Notes: a model not told the origin generated them from the letters alone. 13,138 bases of DNA from an uncultured Porphyromonas sp. (GCA_947253195.1 CAMXXM010000012.1:1-13138); one strand, 5' to 3'; positions 1 to 6,091 are shown, counted from the stretch's first letter. A program made the numbers and translations.

Positions 1-1
1 T

Positions 2-436
2 CACCAGATGGCGGACACCGGCACAAAGATGATCCACACGGGGAAAAACACCCGCGGCACCATTGTCTCCAAGGGTATCTCCGCCGGTCACTCCGAAAAC
101 TCGTACCGCGGACTGGTCTACCTGGGGAAGAATGCCGAGAATGCTCGCAACTACTCCCAGTGCGACTCCCTTCTCATAGGCGACAAGTGCGGAGCGCACA
201 CCTTCCCCTACTCCGATATACTCAATGACACCGCCGTCATCGAGCATGAGGCGATGACCTCCAAGATCAGCGAGGACCAGCTCTTCTACTGCCAACAGCG
301 GGGCATTCCCGAGGAGGAGGCGATCGGCCTCATCGTCGGCGGGTACGCCCAGGAGGTGATGGAGAAGCTCCCGATGGAATTTGCCATCGAGGCGAAGGCT
401 CTCCTATCCATCTCCCTCGAGGGCTCCGTGGGATAA
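2..436 (+). CDS. sufB: Fe-S cluster scaffold protein SufB, C-terminal part (5' end outside window)
   Basis: SufB is the core of the SufBCD scaffold, which assembles Fe-S clusters in the cytoplasm and hands them to apoproteins. The window holds about the last 144 residues; the frame is open to the left edge, so the start is missing. The text runs through the conserved beta-helix end and the C-terminal helices: the TKMIHTGKN strand, [15 protein letters not shown], then [13 protein letters not shown], whose Cys (codon 188-190) corresponds to the conserved Cys near the SufB-SufD interface, then VIEHEA with the conserved His, and [16 protein letters not shown]. The stop is followed 25 nt later by sufC, in the usual sufB-sufC-sufD order. 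The family assignment is secure, because this region is longer and more conserved in SufB than in SufD. No defect is visible. Confidence 0.96.
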   Translation, partial: HQMADTGTKMIHTGKNTRGTIVSKGISAGHSENSYRGLVYLGKNAENARNYSQCDSLLIGDKCGAHTFPYSDILNDTAVIEHEAMTSKISEDQLFYCQQRGIPEEEAIGLIVGGYAQEVMEKLPMEFAIEAKALLSISLEGSVG

Positions 437-461
437 TGACACTTACTACAGATACGACACT

Positions 462-1217
462 ATGTTACATATAGAAAACCTACACGCCAAGATCGGCGAC
501 AAAGAGATACTACGCGGGATCAACCTCCACATACCCGACGGCGAGATACACGCCATCATGGGACCCAATGGCGGGGGCAAGAGCACTCTCGCCAACGTCC
601 TCACGGGACGGCCACCCTACGAGCCCACGCAGGGGAAGGTGACCTTCAATGGGGAGGACCTCCTTGAGATGAGCCCGTCACTCCGGGCACAGAAAGGGCT
701 GATGATGTCCTTCCAGTACCCCGTGGAGATCCCAGGGGTCAGTATGACCTCTTTCCTCCATGCCGCCCTCAATGCCAAGCGCAAGCAGGAGGGCAAGGAT
801 CCGGTGAAGGCTGCCGACTTCCTGAAGCTCCTTAAGGAGAAGCAGAAGCAGGTGAAGCTTCCCTCCGACCTTATGAAGAGGTTTGTCAATCAAGGATTCT
901 CAGGCGGAGAGAAGAAGCGCAATGAGATCTTCCAGATGCTGGTCCTCGAGCCCTCACTGGCGATCCTCGACGAGACTGACTCAGGTCTCGACATCGATGC
1001 CCTCAGGACGGTTGCCGAGGGGGTCAATAGTATGCGCTCGCCCCACTTCTCTGCGATCGTCATCACGCACTACCAGAGGCTGCTTGACTATATCCGCCCA
1101 GACGTCATCCATGTGCTGATGAATGGAGAGATCATCAGGACAGGCGGTCCCGAGCTCGCACTGGAGCTGGAGGACAAGGGCTACGACTGGCTCAGAGAGG
1201 AGCAGAAGGAGGACTGA
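462..1217 (+). CDS. sufC: Fe-S assembly ATPase SufC
   Basis: SufC is the ABC-type ATPase of the SufBCD complex. It is soluble, with no membrane partner, and its ATP-driven dimerisation reshapes SufB-SufD during cluster assembly. The 251 residues match the family length of about 250. Visible motifs are Walker A GPNGGGKST (34-42), a Q-loop region MMSFQYPVEIPG, the signature FSGGEKKR (146-153), Walker B LAILDETDSGLD with Asp170 and Glu171, and the switch His203 in ITHYQR. The ATG at 462 is preferred over an in-frame ATG at 381, because the extra 27 residues are not family-like and would lie inside sufB. No strong Shine-Dalgarno site precedes it, which is usual in Bacteroidota. Translation is probably coupled to sufB, and sufD starts 3 nt after the stop. 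Confidence 0.96.
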   Translation: MLHIENLHAKIGDKEILRGINLHIPDGEIHAIMGPNGGGKSTLANVLTGRPPYEPTQGKVTFNGEDLLEMSPSLRAQKGLMMSFQYPVEIPGVSMTSFLHAALNAKRKQEGKDPVKAADFLKLLKEKQKQVKLPSDLMKRFVNQGFSGGEKKRNEIFQMLVLEPSLAILDETDSGLDIDALRTVAEGVNSMRSPHFSAIVITHYQRLLDYIRPDVIHVLMNGEIIRTGGPELALELEDKGYDWLREEQKED

Positions 1218-1220
1218 GCT

Positions 1221-2468
1221 ATGATGTCTAAGCAACAACAACTCACCGAGCACTTCCTCACCCTCTCAGAAAGCGTCTCCACAGACTCGCCTCTGATGGC
1301 ACGTCGTCGGGAGGAGGCGAGGGAGCTCCTTCGTAAAAAGCCACTCCCCAAGCACGGTCCGGAGCACTACGCCCACTTCGACCTGGGGATCTTTGACAAC
1401 ACCGAGCTGCGGCAGTCCCCTGTAATGGAGAGCGACCTGACTCCCTACCGACTACTTGACGACAGCCGTCTCCTATGCCCAGAGGGGGCAGAGATAGAGG
1501 GCTGCTATGTCGGATCGCTAAGTCGCTTTGCCGAGCTGTATCCTGAGCCGGCTAAGCTCTTTGGCACTCAACACGACCTGAGAGATAGGGCTGTCCCCTC
1601 TCTGACCGACCTGCTGGCTCAGGAGGCTATGGTACTCTACGTGGAGCCTCGCTGCCGGGTGGAGGTACCGCTCGAGCTTATCTATCTCCTCGGTCGCGGT
1701 CTCTCCGCACGACACCTGCTGATCATCTGCGATGAGGAGAGTCGGGTGACCATAATGCAGTCGCACCGCAACCTCCCCGAGGAGGGGGCTGCTGCCCTCA
1801 TCACCACCGAGATCTACGTCCGCGACCGAGCTGACCTGCACCTCTACGACTACATTGAGCAGACTCACGGGACGCGCCTGCTCCACAACGTCCACGCCCG
1901 GATCGGTGAGGATGCGCGCATGACGCTGACCGAGATCGTCTCTCACCCCGAGCGGACGAGGATCAATCTCTTCATCGACCTGGCCGGCAAGCACGCCGAC
2001 CTGCAGATGGACGGACTGGCAATCCTGCGCGATGACAACCTCTGCGACATTTGGTCCAATATCTTCCACTGCGAGACCGACGGGCACACGGACGAGCTCT
2101 TCAAGTACACCCTCTCGGATCGCTCCGTAGGGAGCTTCTCCGGTATGATCTACGTGGAGCCTGGTGCGATCCGGACTGACGCCGACCAGCATAATCGAAA
2201 TCTCCTGCTCTCCAAGGAGGCAAAGATGTACTCCAAGCCTCAGCTGGAGATCTATGCTGACGATGTCAAGTGCTCTCACGGACTGGCAACCGGTCTGCTG
2301 GATGAGGCAGCGCTCTTCTATATGGAGCAGAGGGGCATCCCCGAGGATGAGGCGCACGATATGCTCACATCCGCCTTTGTCCACGATGTACTTGTCCGCA
2401 TCCCCGATGAGCAACTCCGCGAGGTGCTGACGGCGAAGGTGGATGCCCGTCTCCAGCGGCGTAAGTAA
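1221..2468 (+). CDS. sufD: Fe-S cluster assembly protein SufD
   Basis: SufD is the SufB paralogue that completes the SufBC2D complex and is needed for iron acquisition and cluster assembly. The 415 residues show a variable helical N-terminus, a long beta-helix core (for example ELIYLLGRG, LHNVHARIGEDARMTLTEIVSH) and the conserved C-terminal block: QLEIYADDVKCSHG with Cys351 and His353, the residues matching the SufD interface pair, then LDEAALFYMEQRGIPEDEA. The start is ATG ATG at 1221/1224, 3 nt after sufC, so translation is probably coupled. A strong intrinsic terminator follows 20 nt after the stop. No cysteine desulfurase gene (sufS) follows, although it often closes this operon in related bacteria. 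Confidence 0.95.
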   Translation: MMSKQQQLTEHFLTLSESVSTDSPLMARRREEARELLRKKPLPKHGPEHYAHFDLGIFDNTELRQSPVMESDLTPYRLLDDSRLLCPEGAEIEGCYVGSLSRFAELYPEPAKLFGTQHDLRDRAVPSLTDLLAQEAMVLYVEPRCRVEVPLELIYLLGRGLSARHLLIICDEESRVTIMQSHRNLPEEGAAALITTEIYVRDRADLHLYDYIEQTHGTRLLHNVHARIGEDARMTLTEIVSHPERTRINLFIDLAGKHADLQMDGLAILRDDNLCDIWSNIFHCETDGHTDELFKYTLSDRSVGSFSGMIYVEPGAIRTDADQHNRNLLLSKEAKMYSKPQLEIYADDVKCSHGLATGLLDEAALFYMEQRGIPEDEAHDMLTSAFVHDVLVRIPDEQLREVLTAKVDARLQRRK

Positions 2469-2488
2469 CACACCCACATAGCAAGCAA

Positions 2489-2529
2489 GGGTCGATGCCT
2501 CTCATCCACGAGAGACATCGACCCTTTTT
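2489..2529 (+). terminator. Intrinsic terminator of the suf operon
   Basis: A 9-bp perfect stem GGGTCGATG/CATCGACCC is followed inside by one C-A mismatch and a 5-bp stem CTCTC/GAGAG around a 6-nt loop. T5 follows directly (2525-2529). It begins 20 nt after the sufD stop and reads rightward. Confidence 0.9.
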
Positions 2530-2621
2530 AATGCAGTTGCAGGGAGATCCCCTCCGCTAATCGGGCTCCAAAAGAGACGTGCACACTAAGCTGACCACCA
2601 GCAGATAGCAGCCATCCACTT

Positions 2622-2705
2622 CTAATACCGATATTAGATTTCTCTAAGACCGATATTAGAGTCGACTAATACCGATATTAGATTTCACTAATATCGGTAT
2701 TAGTC
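2622..2705. repeat. Phased palindromic array: four 16-bp units at 22-bp pitch, the last inverted
   Basis: Units start at 2622, 2644, 2666 and 2688, exactly 22 bp apart. The unit CTAATACCGATATTAG is itself a near palindrome (arms CTAATA/TATTAG). Units 1 and 3 are identical, unit 2 has one change (CTAAGA), and unit 4 is the exact reverse complement. Units 3 and 4 with their flanks form a perfect 18-bp inverted repeat (2664-2681 with 2688-2705) around a 6-nt loop, with no T-run on either strand. The array lies between the convergent ends of sufD and rtcB, so it is not in an obvious promoter. A 22-bp pitch is about two helical turns and would put all units on one DNA face. It may be a protein-binding array, a REP-like element or an RNA-stabilising hairpin. 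The rest of the gap (2530-2621 and 2706-2777) shows nothing recognisable. Confidence 0.9.
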
Positions 2706-2777
2706 TGAGGGCACAAACTTGCGCTCCTCCGACGATTGCCCCGGCAGGGAGGGGATCCACCACAAAGTGCCCCGAGC

Positions 2778-3944
2778 TTAGCCCTTGATCACTGCGAGAG
2801 GTGCAAGGCGCACAAGCGGCCGCACCAGATCTTGCTGCTTAGCTATCACTTCCTCGATGTCCTTATACGCCCCGGGAGCCTCATCAAGCCCCTTCTCCGT
2901 CAGGTCGTAGATTACGCCGAGCTCATCCATCTGCGCCTGCTGCTCCTCGAGCGAGAGCTGGCGGAAGGCTGCCCGCCTGCTGAGCCTTCGCCCCGCCCCG
3001 TGGGAGCAGCTCATAAAGGAGTCGGGACAGCCAAGCCCCCGGACGATGTAGGAGTGTGCACCCATAGAGCCTGGGATGATCCCCACCTCACCCTCGTAGG
3101 CTCGTGTGGCGCCTTTCCGGTGGACGATCACGTACTCACCAAAGTGCTTCTCCCAGGCAGCGTAGTTGTGTGGGACATTGATCAGCGGATCAATGTCTAC
3201 CCCGGGGCAGAGAGACCGAAGTCCCTCCTTCACCACCCCCATCATCTCCCGACGATTGGCAAAGGCGAAGTCCTTGCAGTACTCCATCTCTCGCATATAG
3301 TCCTTCCCCTCCTGCGTCTCTATGGGGAGGAAAGCGAGGTCCGGCTGCCGGTCGGCATACCACCTATCGCACCACTGCTCTGCCAGGTGATTGTAGTGCT
3401 CCGCCACCTTTAGCCCCACATTTCGGCTGCCTGAGTGGATCATCACCCAGATCTCATCGGTCGCGGTGTCTCGCTGGATCTCGATAAAGTGGTTGCCCCC
3501 ACCCAGTGTGCCGATCTGCCGCAGCAGTGCCGGCTTCTTGCTCCTCAGGCAGGGCAGGTCGTCAAGCTCTCGGTCGGGAAGCAGGCTCTCATCCAGCGGC
3601 TCCTTCCTGCTGTCAAAGCCAAGAGGGATCCGCTCCCTCACATAGGTCACCAAAGCGGAGAGTCGCTCTCGTGGCAGGTCCTCCGTCGTGAGGCTTGTCC
3701 GGAGGGCACACATACCACAGCCGATGTCGACACCGACAGCATTGAGGATCACGACACCTCGCGTCGCGAGGACACCACCGATTGGCATGCCCTTTCCGGT
3801 GTGAGCGTCCGGCATCACAGCGATCTGCTTGTACGCATAGGGGAGCGATGCGAGCGTGATGATCTGCTCTAAGCAGGAGTCCTCCACCTCACTCAGCCAC
3901 ATCTTGGCAGGCACCTTAGTGCCCATCACTACTTTCTCTATCAT
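2778..3944 (-). CDS. rtcB: RtcB-family RNA ligase
   Basis: RtcB joins RNA ends carrying 2',3'-cyclic phosphate or 3'-phosphate to 5'-OH, using GTP and Mn2+, and serves in RNA repair. The 388 residues carry the family landmarks: MPDAHTGKGMPIGG (44-57), GVDIGCGM with metal ligands Asp73 and Cys76, the hallmark GTLGGGNHFIEI (145-156), HSGSRNVG with His170, INVPHN with His259, and SCSHGAGRRLSR with His315, the residue expected to take GMP. All key residues are present, so the enzyme should be active. The ATG at 3944 is chosen over a 25-residue upstream extension that would run through the promoter and palindrome and does not look like the family. It diverges from a WYL regulator gene, which suggests regulated expression. 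The subfamily is shorter than E. coli RtcB, so its true substrate is open. Confidence 0.93.
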   Translation of the reverse strand: MIEKVVMGTKVPAKMWLSEVEDSCLEQIITLASLPYAYKQIAVMPDAHTGKGMPIGGVLATRGVVILNAVGVDIGCGMCALRTSLTTEDLPRERLSALVTYVRERIPLGFDSRKEPLDESLLPDRELDDLPCLRSKKPALLRQIGTLGGGNHFIEIQRDTATDEIWVMIHSGSRNVGLKVAEHYNHLAEQWCDRWYADRQPDLAFLPIETQEGKDYMREMEYCKDFAFANRREMMGVVKEGLRSLCPGVDIDPLINVPHNYAAWEKHFGEYVIVHRKGATRAYEGEVGIIPGSMGAHSYIVRGLGCPDSFMSCSHGAGRRLSRRAAFRQLSLEEQQAQMDELGVIYDLTEKGLDEAPGAYKDIEEVIAKQQDLVRPLVRLAPLAVIKG

Positions 3945-3977
3945 AGCAGTATACTCTTTGTGGATAAATATCTGAGG

Positions 3978-3985
3978 CAAAGGTA
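3978..3985 (-). promoter_or_regulatory. Candidate rtcB promoter, -7 box TACCTTTG
   Basis: The minus strand reads TACCTTTG, a full match to the Bacteroidota -7 consensus TAnnTTTG, 33 nt upstream of the rtcB ATG. That would leave a 5' UTR of about 27 nt. No good -33 TTTG is seen. The expected -33 position falls inside the inverted repeat at 3993-4015, as would suit a promoter that needs an activator or is directly blocked. Confidence 0.5.
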
Positions 3986-3992
3986 TGGAGCC

Positions 3993-4015
3993 ACTACGCC
4001 ACCTATTGGCGTAGT
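3993..4015. promoter_or_regulatory. Candidate operator: 8-7-8 inverted repeat between rtcB and the WYL gene
   Basis: ACTACGCC (3993-4000) and GGCGTAGT (4008-4015) are perfect inverted arms around the 7-nt spacer ACCTATT. It overlaps the -33 element of the rightward WYL promoter (4005-4008) and covers the expected -33 region of the leftward rtcB promoter. Size and symmetry suit a dimeric winged-helix regulator. That the WYL protein encoded next door is the binder is inference. Confidence 0.6.
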
Positions 4016-4036
4016 ACATTTATCTCCTTACATTTG
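4005..4036 (+). promoter_or_regulatory. Candidate promoter of the WYL regulator gene
   Basis: ATTG at 4005-4008 (-33 like) and TACATTTG at 4029-4036 (full TAnnTTTG) are separated by 20 nt, within the 19-21 nt usual for the Bacteroidota primary sigma factor. The gene's ATG lies 18 nt after the -7 box, so the 5' UTR would be about 12 nt. Confidence 0.65.
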
Positions 4037-4054
4037 TATCAAAGGAATATCACT

Positions 4055-5068
4055 ATGCCGGTCAATAGAAATGCGCTCCTAAGGATGCGGACCATAGACA
4101 CCTGCCTCCGCCGTCGCCACCGAAGCTGGACCTTAGAGGATCTCCGCTCTGCCTGCGAGGATGCTCTCTACGAGCATGAGGGGACCTCGGGTGTGAGCCT
4201 GAGGACGATACAGCGGGACATTGAGCTTATGCGCAGCGATAAGTTGGGGTACAATGCACCGATCGAGGTGGTCGATCGCAGGTACTACCGCTATGGTGAC
4301 CCGGACTATAGCATCAGCAGTCTCCCTCTGACACACGAGGAGCTGGCAGAGCTGACCGGCGCAATCGACATCCTGAGCCAGTATAGTGGCTTCAGGGGTC
4401 TCTCGGGGCTGGATGAGACTCTCACGAGGATTGAGGACAGGATCCGCAGCGGGAGCGAGGGGCAGCAGCAGGTGGTATTTCTTGATACCAATGAGCAGCT
4501 AAAGGGACTGGAGCTGCTAAGCCCGCTCTACAAGTCCATCGTCAACCGCCGTGCCCTACGGGTCCGTTACTGCTCCTTCCGCTCCGGCCGAGAGATCGAG
4601 ATCTGCCTCTCCCCTTATCTCCTCAAGGAGTACAACAATCGGTGGTTTCTCATGGGACATGAGAGAGGTCACAGTGGGATACTCACGCTGGCACTCGACA
4701 GAATGGTTGGTGTGGAGGAGGACAAGGAGGGGAGGTATAAGGAGAATATCTACTTCGATCCGGTCACCTATCTGGATGATATGGTCGGCGTGACACGCGA
4801 TCTGATGTCGGAGCGTGAGCGGGTAGTCCTCTGGGTCGATGCCTGCCAAGCACCATATGTCCTCACGAAACCCCTTCACCCACGGCAGGAGCTGATAGGG
4901 GAGCGGGAGGACGGCAGCATCGTCGTGGCACTGGAGGTGATCTGTAACCTCGAGCTGGAGCGACTGATACTTGGCTTCGGGAGCCACATCAGCGTCCTCT
5001 CGCCCAAGAGACTGAGGGACCGCATCGCCCGCCAAGTCATGATGATGGTCACCCGATATAAGGAGTAG
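4055..5068 (+). CDS. WYL-domain transcriptional regulator, divergent from rtcB
   Basis: This is a predicted cytoplasmic DNA-binding regulator of 337 residues. The N-terminus is a helix-turn-helix whose recognition helix reads like the YafY/PafC group (SLRTIQRDIELM, about residues 50-61). The middle is a helical linker (about 95-170). The WYL domain follows, with the core LSPYLLKEYNNRWFLMG, where the name-giving Trp-Tyr-Leu appears as Trp-Phe-Leu. A WCX-like C-terminal domain completes it. WYL domains are thought to sense nucleic-acid or other ligands in several stress and phage-defence regulators. The ATG at 4055 is preferred to a TTG at 4034 because AAAGGA lies 8 nt upstream and the TTG sits inside the promoter -7 box. 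The divergent position next to rtcB suggests control of rtcB and of itself through the palindrome at 3993-4015. The domain call is firm; the target is inferred. Confidence 0.88.
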   Translation: MPVNRNALLRMRTIDTCLRRRHRSWTLEDLRSACEDALYEHEGTSGVSLRTIQRDIELMRSDKLGYNAPIEVVDRRYYRYGDPDYSISSLPLTHEELAELTGAIDILSQYSGFRGLSGLDETLTRIEDRIRSGSEGQQQVVFLDTNEQLKGLELLSPLYKSIVNRRALRVRYCSFRSGREIEICLSPYLLKEYNNRWFLMGHERGHSGILTLALDRMVGVEEDKEGRYKENIYFDPVTYLDDMVGVTRDLMSERERVVLWVDACQAPYVLTKPLHPRQELIGEREDGSIVVALEVICNLELERLILGFGSHISVLSPKRLRDRIARQVMMMVTRYKE

Positions 5069-5076
5069 CACACCGC

Positions 5077-5142
5077 TAAAGAAAAGAGCGTGGAGCTGGT
5101 TATAAGTGGCTCTTCCACGAGCGATGCACTAACCAACTCCAC
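5077..5142 (-). terminator. Possible leftward terminator or end-of-gene hairpin after the WYL gene
   Basis: GTGGAGCTGGTTA (5090-5102) pairs with TAACCAACTCCAC (5130-5142), 13 positions with one C-A mismatch. A small inner hairpin GTGG-CTCTT-CCAC lies at 5106-5118. On the plus strand no T-run follows. On the minus strand the stem is followed by a pyrimidine stretch CTCTTTTCTTTAG (5088-5076), which could make it a weak leftward terminator. It may also just stabilise the WYL mRNA end, and it overlaps the putative pseudogene text. Confidence 0.35.
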
Positions 5143-5674
5143 TCGCAAGTCGCTAAAGACATTGCTGATGCAAAGCTACTGAAAGGGTTGTGAAATCCAC
5201 ATACCTGAGAAACTACTCCTTGATAAATCTGAAACAACTGACTTAGACGATCAGGCAATCCGATTCTGAGTGGCTGAGAGAAGAAGATAAGGACTTGAGG
5301 TGCATGCTATATGGGCGGTGAAAGCGCACGACTGACTCTCCAAACAGCGATCCAATTTCGCTGAGGTCAGAGAGAAAGTCGCACGCCTTGATCTTAAGAC
5401 AAAGGTAGTGAGAGATTTTGAGAACCCAAGCTCAACGGATCCCAAGATTCGATTCTGAAGGGCTGCGCGTCCCGGGAAGGTCTCTGGAGCAGTAGAGGCA
5501 GGGAATAACTTGACTTTGTCACTCTTCAAGAGAGTTTATGCGCATCTCGCTGAAATGTATACAAATCTAAGGAATGAGAAGTATAGCAGACCGAAGCATA
5601 GCGGTGTACGACACGGAGCGGAGATTGTCAACAACGTCCTTCGGCGAGCCGGCTCTGATCGCTTATTGAATAGA
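5079..5674 (+). pseudogene. Putative decayed coding sequence, family not recognised
   Basis: No intact ORF covers this stretch, but plus-strand text looks protein-like across frame changes and stops. One frame (5080-5190) reads GAGYKWLFHERCTNQL and ends at KLLKGL. A second frame continues from the same AAAGGG run with GCEIHIPEKLLLDKSETTDL (5183-5266). That second frame stays open to 5674 except for TGA or TAA at 5267, 5288, 5333 and 5456. It contains NFAEVREKVARLDLKTKVVR and, at the end, AHLAEMYTNLRNEKYSRPKH before TAG at 5672-5674. Codons in the last third are rich in purine first positions, as in real genes. Base composition is poorer in GC than in the flanking genes, consistent with acquired, decaying DNA. 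I cannot name the family. The alternative is chance reading frames in a non-coding region, since a 92-codon minus-strand ORF overlaps and is not convincing either. Confidence 0.3.
5171..5188. repeat. 18-bp direct repeat, copy 1 (copy 2 at 5907-5924)
   Basis: CAAAGCTACTGAAAGGGT here and CAAATCTACTGAAAGGGT at 5907-5924 differ at one base and lie 736 bp apart in the same gene-poor gap. On the minus strand each copy contains a TAnnTTTG box (TAGCTTTG and TAGATTTG). They could be duplicated minus-strand promoters or the ends of a lost insertion. Confidence 0.6.
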
Positions 5675-5744
5675 TAGAAAATCCAAGCCTCAGCAGAAGC
5701 CCGTCAGACCAATCCCGACAGCCGGCCTCTATTAGACTTGGATC
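5675..5744 (-). ncRNA. Candidate small RNA, leftward, about 70 nt
   Basis: A minus-strand promoter-like pair (5751-5782) predicts a start near 5744. The RNA would open at once with AUCCAAGUCU, which pairs with AGGCUUGGAU near its 3' end (5734-5743 with 5681-5690, 9 of 10 pairs). That closing stem runs into UUUUCUAUCUAUU. The compact arrangement of promoter, closing stem and U-rich tail is what a small RNA gene looks like. The U-run is short and the 43-nt interior has no obvious strong fold. It resembles no RNA family that I know. Confidence 0.35.
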
Positions 5745-5750
5745 TCATTG

Positions 5751-5782
5751 CAAATGTACATATAAGAGTTCTATCACCACAA
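5751..5782 (-). promoter_or_regulatory. Candidate leftward promoter of the 5675-5744 RNA
   Basis: The minus strand reads TTG at 5782-5780 and TACATTTG at 5758-5751, separated by 21 nt. This fits the Bacteroidota TTTG-N19-21-TAnnTTTG pattern with one -33 base off. Confidence 0.45.
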
Positions 5783-5793
5783 GGTAGATCTGC

Positions 5794-5851
5794 AAAAAAA
5801 TCTCCGAGAGGATCTTTCTGGACATAGTAAATCAGAAGACACTCTCGGAGA
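5794..5851 (-). terminator. Leftward intrinsic terminator
   Basis: The 10-bp perfect stem TCTCCGAGAG/CTCTCGGAGA (5801-5810 and 5842-5851) is followed on the minus strand by T7 (5800-5794). The long loop folds further through TTCTG/CAGAA. No protein gene upstream on the minus strand needs it, which is why an RNA gene is proposed. Confidence 0.7.
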
Positions 5852-5900
5852 GATCGAAGCGGTTGTTAAGCCCCGTATCTCTACGGGAGCAACCCCTTGA
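5794..5900 (-). ncRNA. Candidate structured small RNA, leftward, about 107 nt
   Basis: On the minus strand a -7-like box TAGATTTG (5914-5907) predicts a start near 5900. The first hairpin is CCCGUA-GAGA-UACGGG (5887-5872), a GNRA tetraloop closed by six pairs. An outer stem GGUUGCU/AACAACC (5894-5888 with 5867-5861) extends it, with a 4-nt bulge. The second hairpin is a 10-bp stem UCUCCGAGAG/CUCUCGGAGA (5851-5842 with 5810-5801) with an inner 5-bp stem, followed directly by U7 (5800-5794), a classical intrinsic terminator. Promoter box, capped hairpin and terminator in that order support a small RNA gene. No -33 box is clear. The same hairpins could instead belong to a rightward leader of serB, but the T7 tract is only on the minus strand. 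I do not recognise an RNA family. Confidence 0.5.
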
Positions 5901-5906
5901 CCATTA

Positions 5907-5914
5907 CAAATCTA
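5907..5914 (-). promoter_or_regulatory. Candidate -7 box of the 5794-5900 RNA
   Basis: The minus strand reads TAGATTTG, a full TAnnTTTG match lying inside copy 2 of the 18-bp repeat. No TTTG lies at the usual distance upstream, so the promoter would be weak or dependent on a factor. Confidence 0.35.
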
Positions 5915-6048
5915 CTGAAAGGGTACGTCAACCACCAGGATTCCTACCGGAGAGCTTCTATCGGGCGTACGGAGAGCCGAGACGAGATCGTAGAGGAGAT
6001 GAGGCGCGTGGGCTTAGAGGTGGCCGCTGAAGTAGTCTGCCATTTTGC

Positions 6049-6056
6049 TATCTTTG
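6049..6056 (+). promoter_or_regulatory. Candidate serB promoter, -7 box TATCTTTG
   Basis: TATCTTTG is a full TAnnTTTG match 35 nt upstream of the serB ATG, giving a 5' UTR of roughly 29 nt. No clear -33 TTTG is seen. The 200 bases before it (5852-6048) hold only an unconvincing TTG-started 63-codon frame. Confidence 0.45.
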
Positions 6057-6091
6057 CTAAGACAAGTTTTGAGCCTACACTATTGTAAAGC

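Noticed and set aside
1518..2477. 319-codon frame antisense to sufD
   Set aside because: It is a shadow of the high-GC sufD frame; sufD is fully conserved on the other strand.
2622..2705. CRISPR array
   Set aside because: The repeat plus spacer unit is only 22 bp, the spacers are 6 nt and nearly identical, and there are no cas genes.
2688..2705. Intrinsic terminator for rtcB at the 18-bp hairpin
   Set aside because: The stem is perfect, but neither strand has a T-run after it.
2736..3413. 225-codon frame opposite rtcB
   Set aside because: It is antisense to the conserved RtcB text and Pro/Leu/His-rich without a family signature.
5251..5529. 92-codon minus-strand frame in the gene-poor gap
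   Set aside because: Its Ser/Leu/Arg/Thr-rich composition is typical of a shadow frame and there is no family-like segment. The plus strand reads better.
5069..5760. tmRNA or RNase P RNA in the non-coding gap
   Set aside because: Neither the tmRNA ends with its tRNA-like part nor the conserved RNase P core motifs could be found on either strand.
5897..6088. 63-codon frame just upstream of serB
   Set aside because: It starts only with TTG, matches no family I know, overlaps the serB promoter box and has no ribosome binding site. The codon pattern is not decisive.
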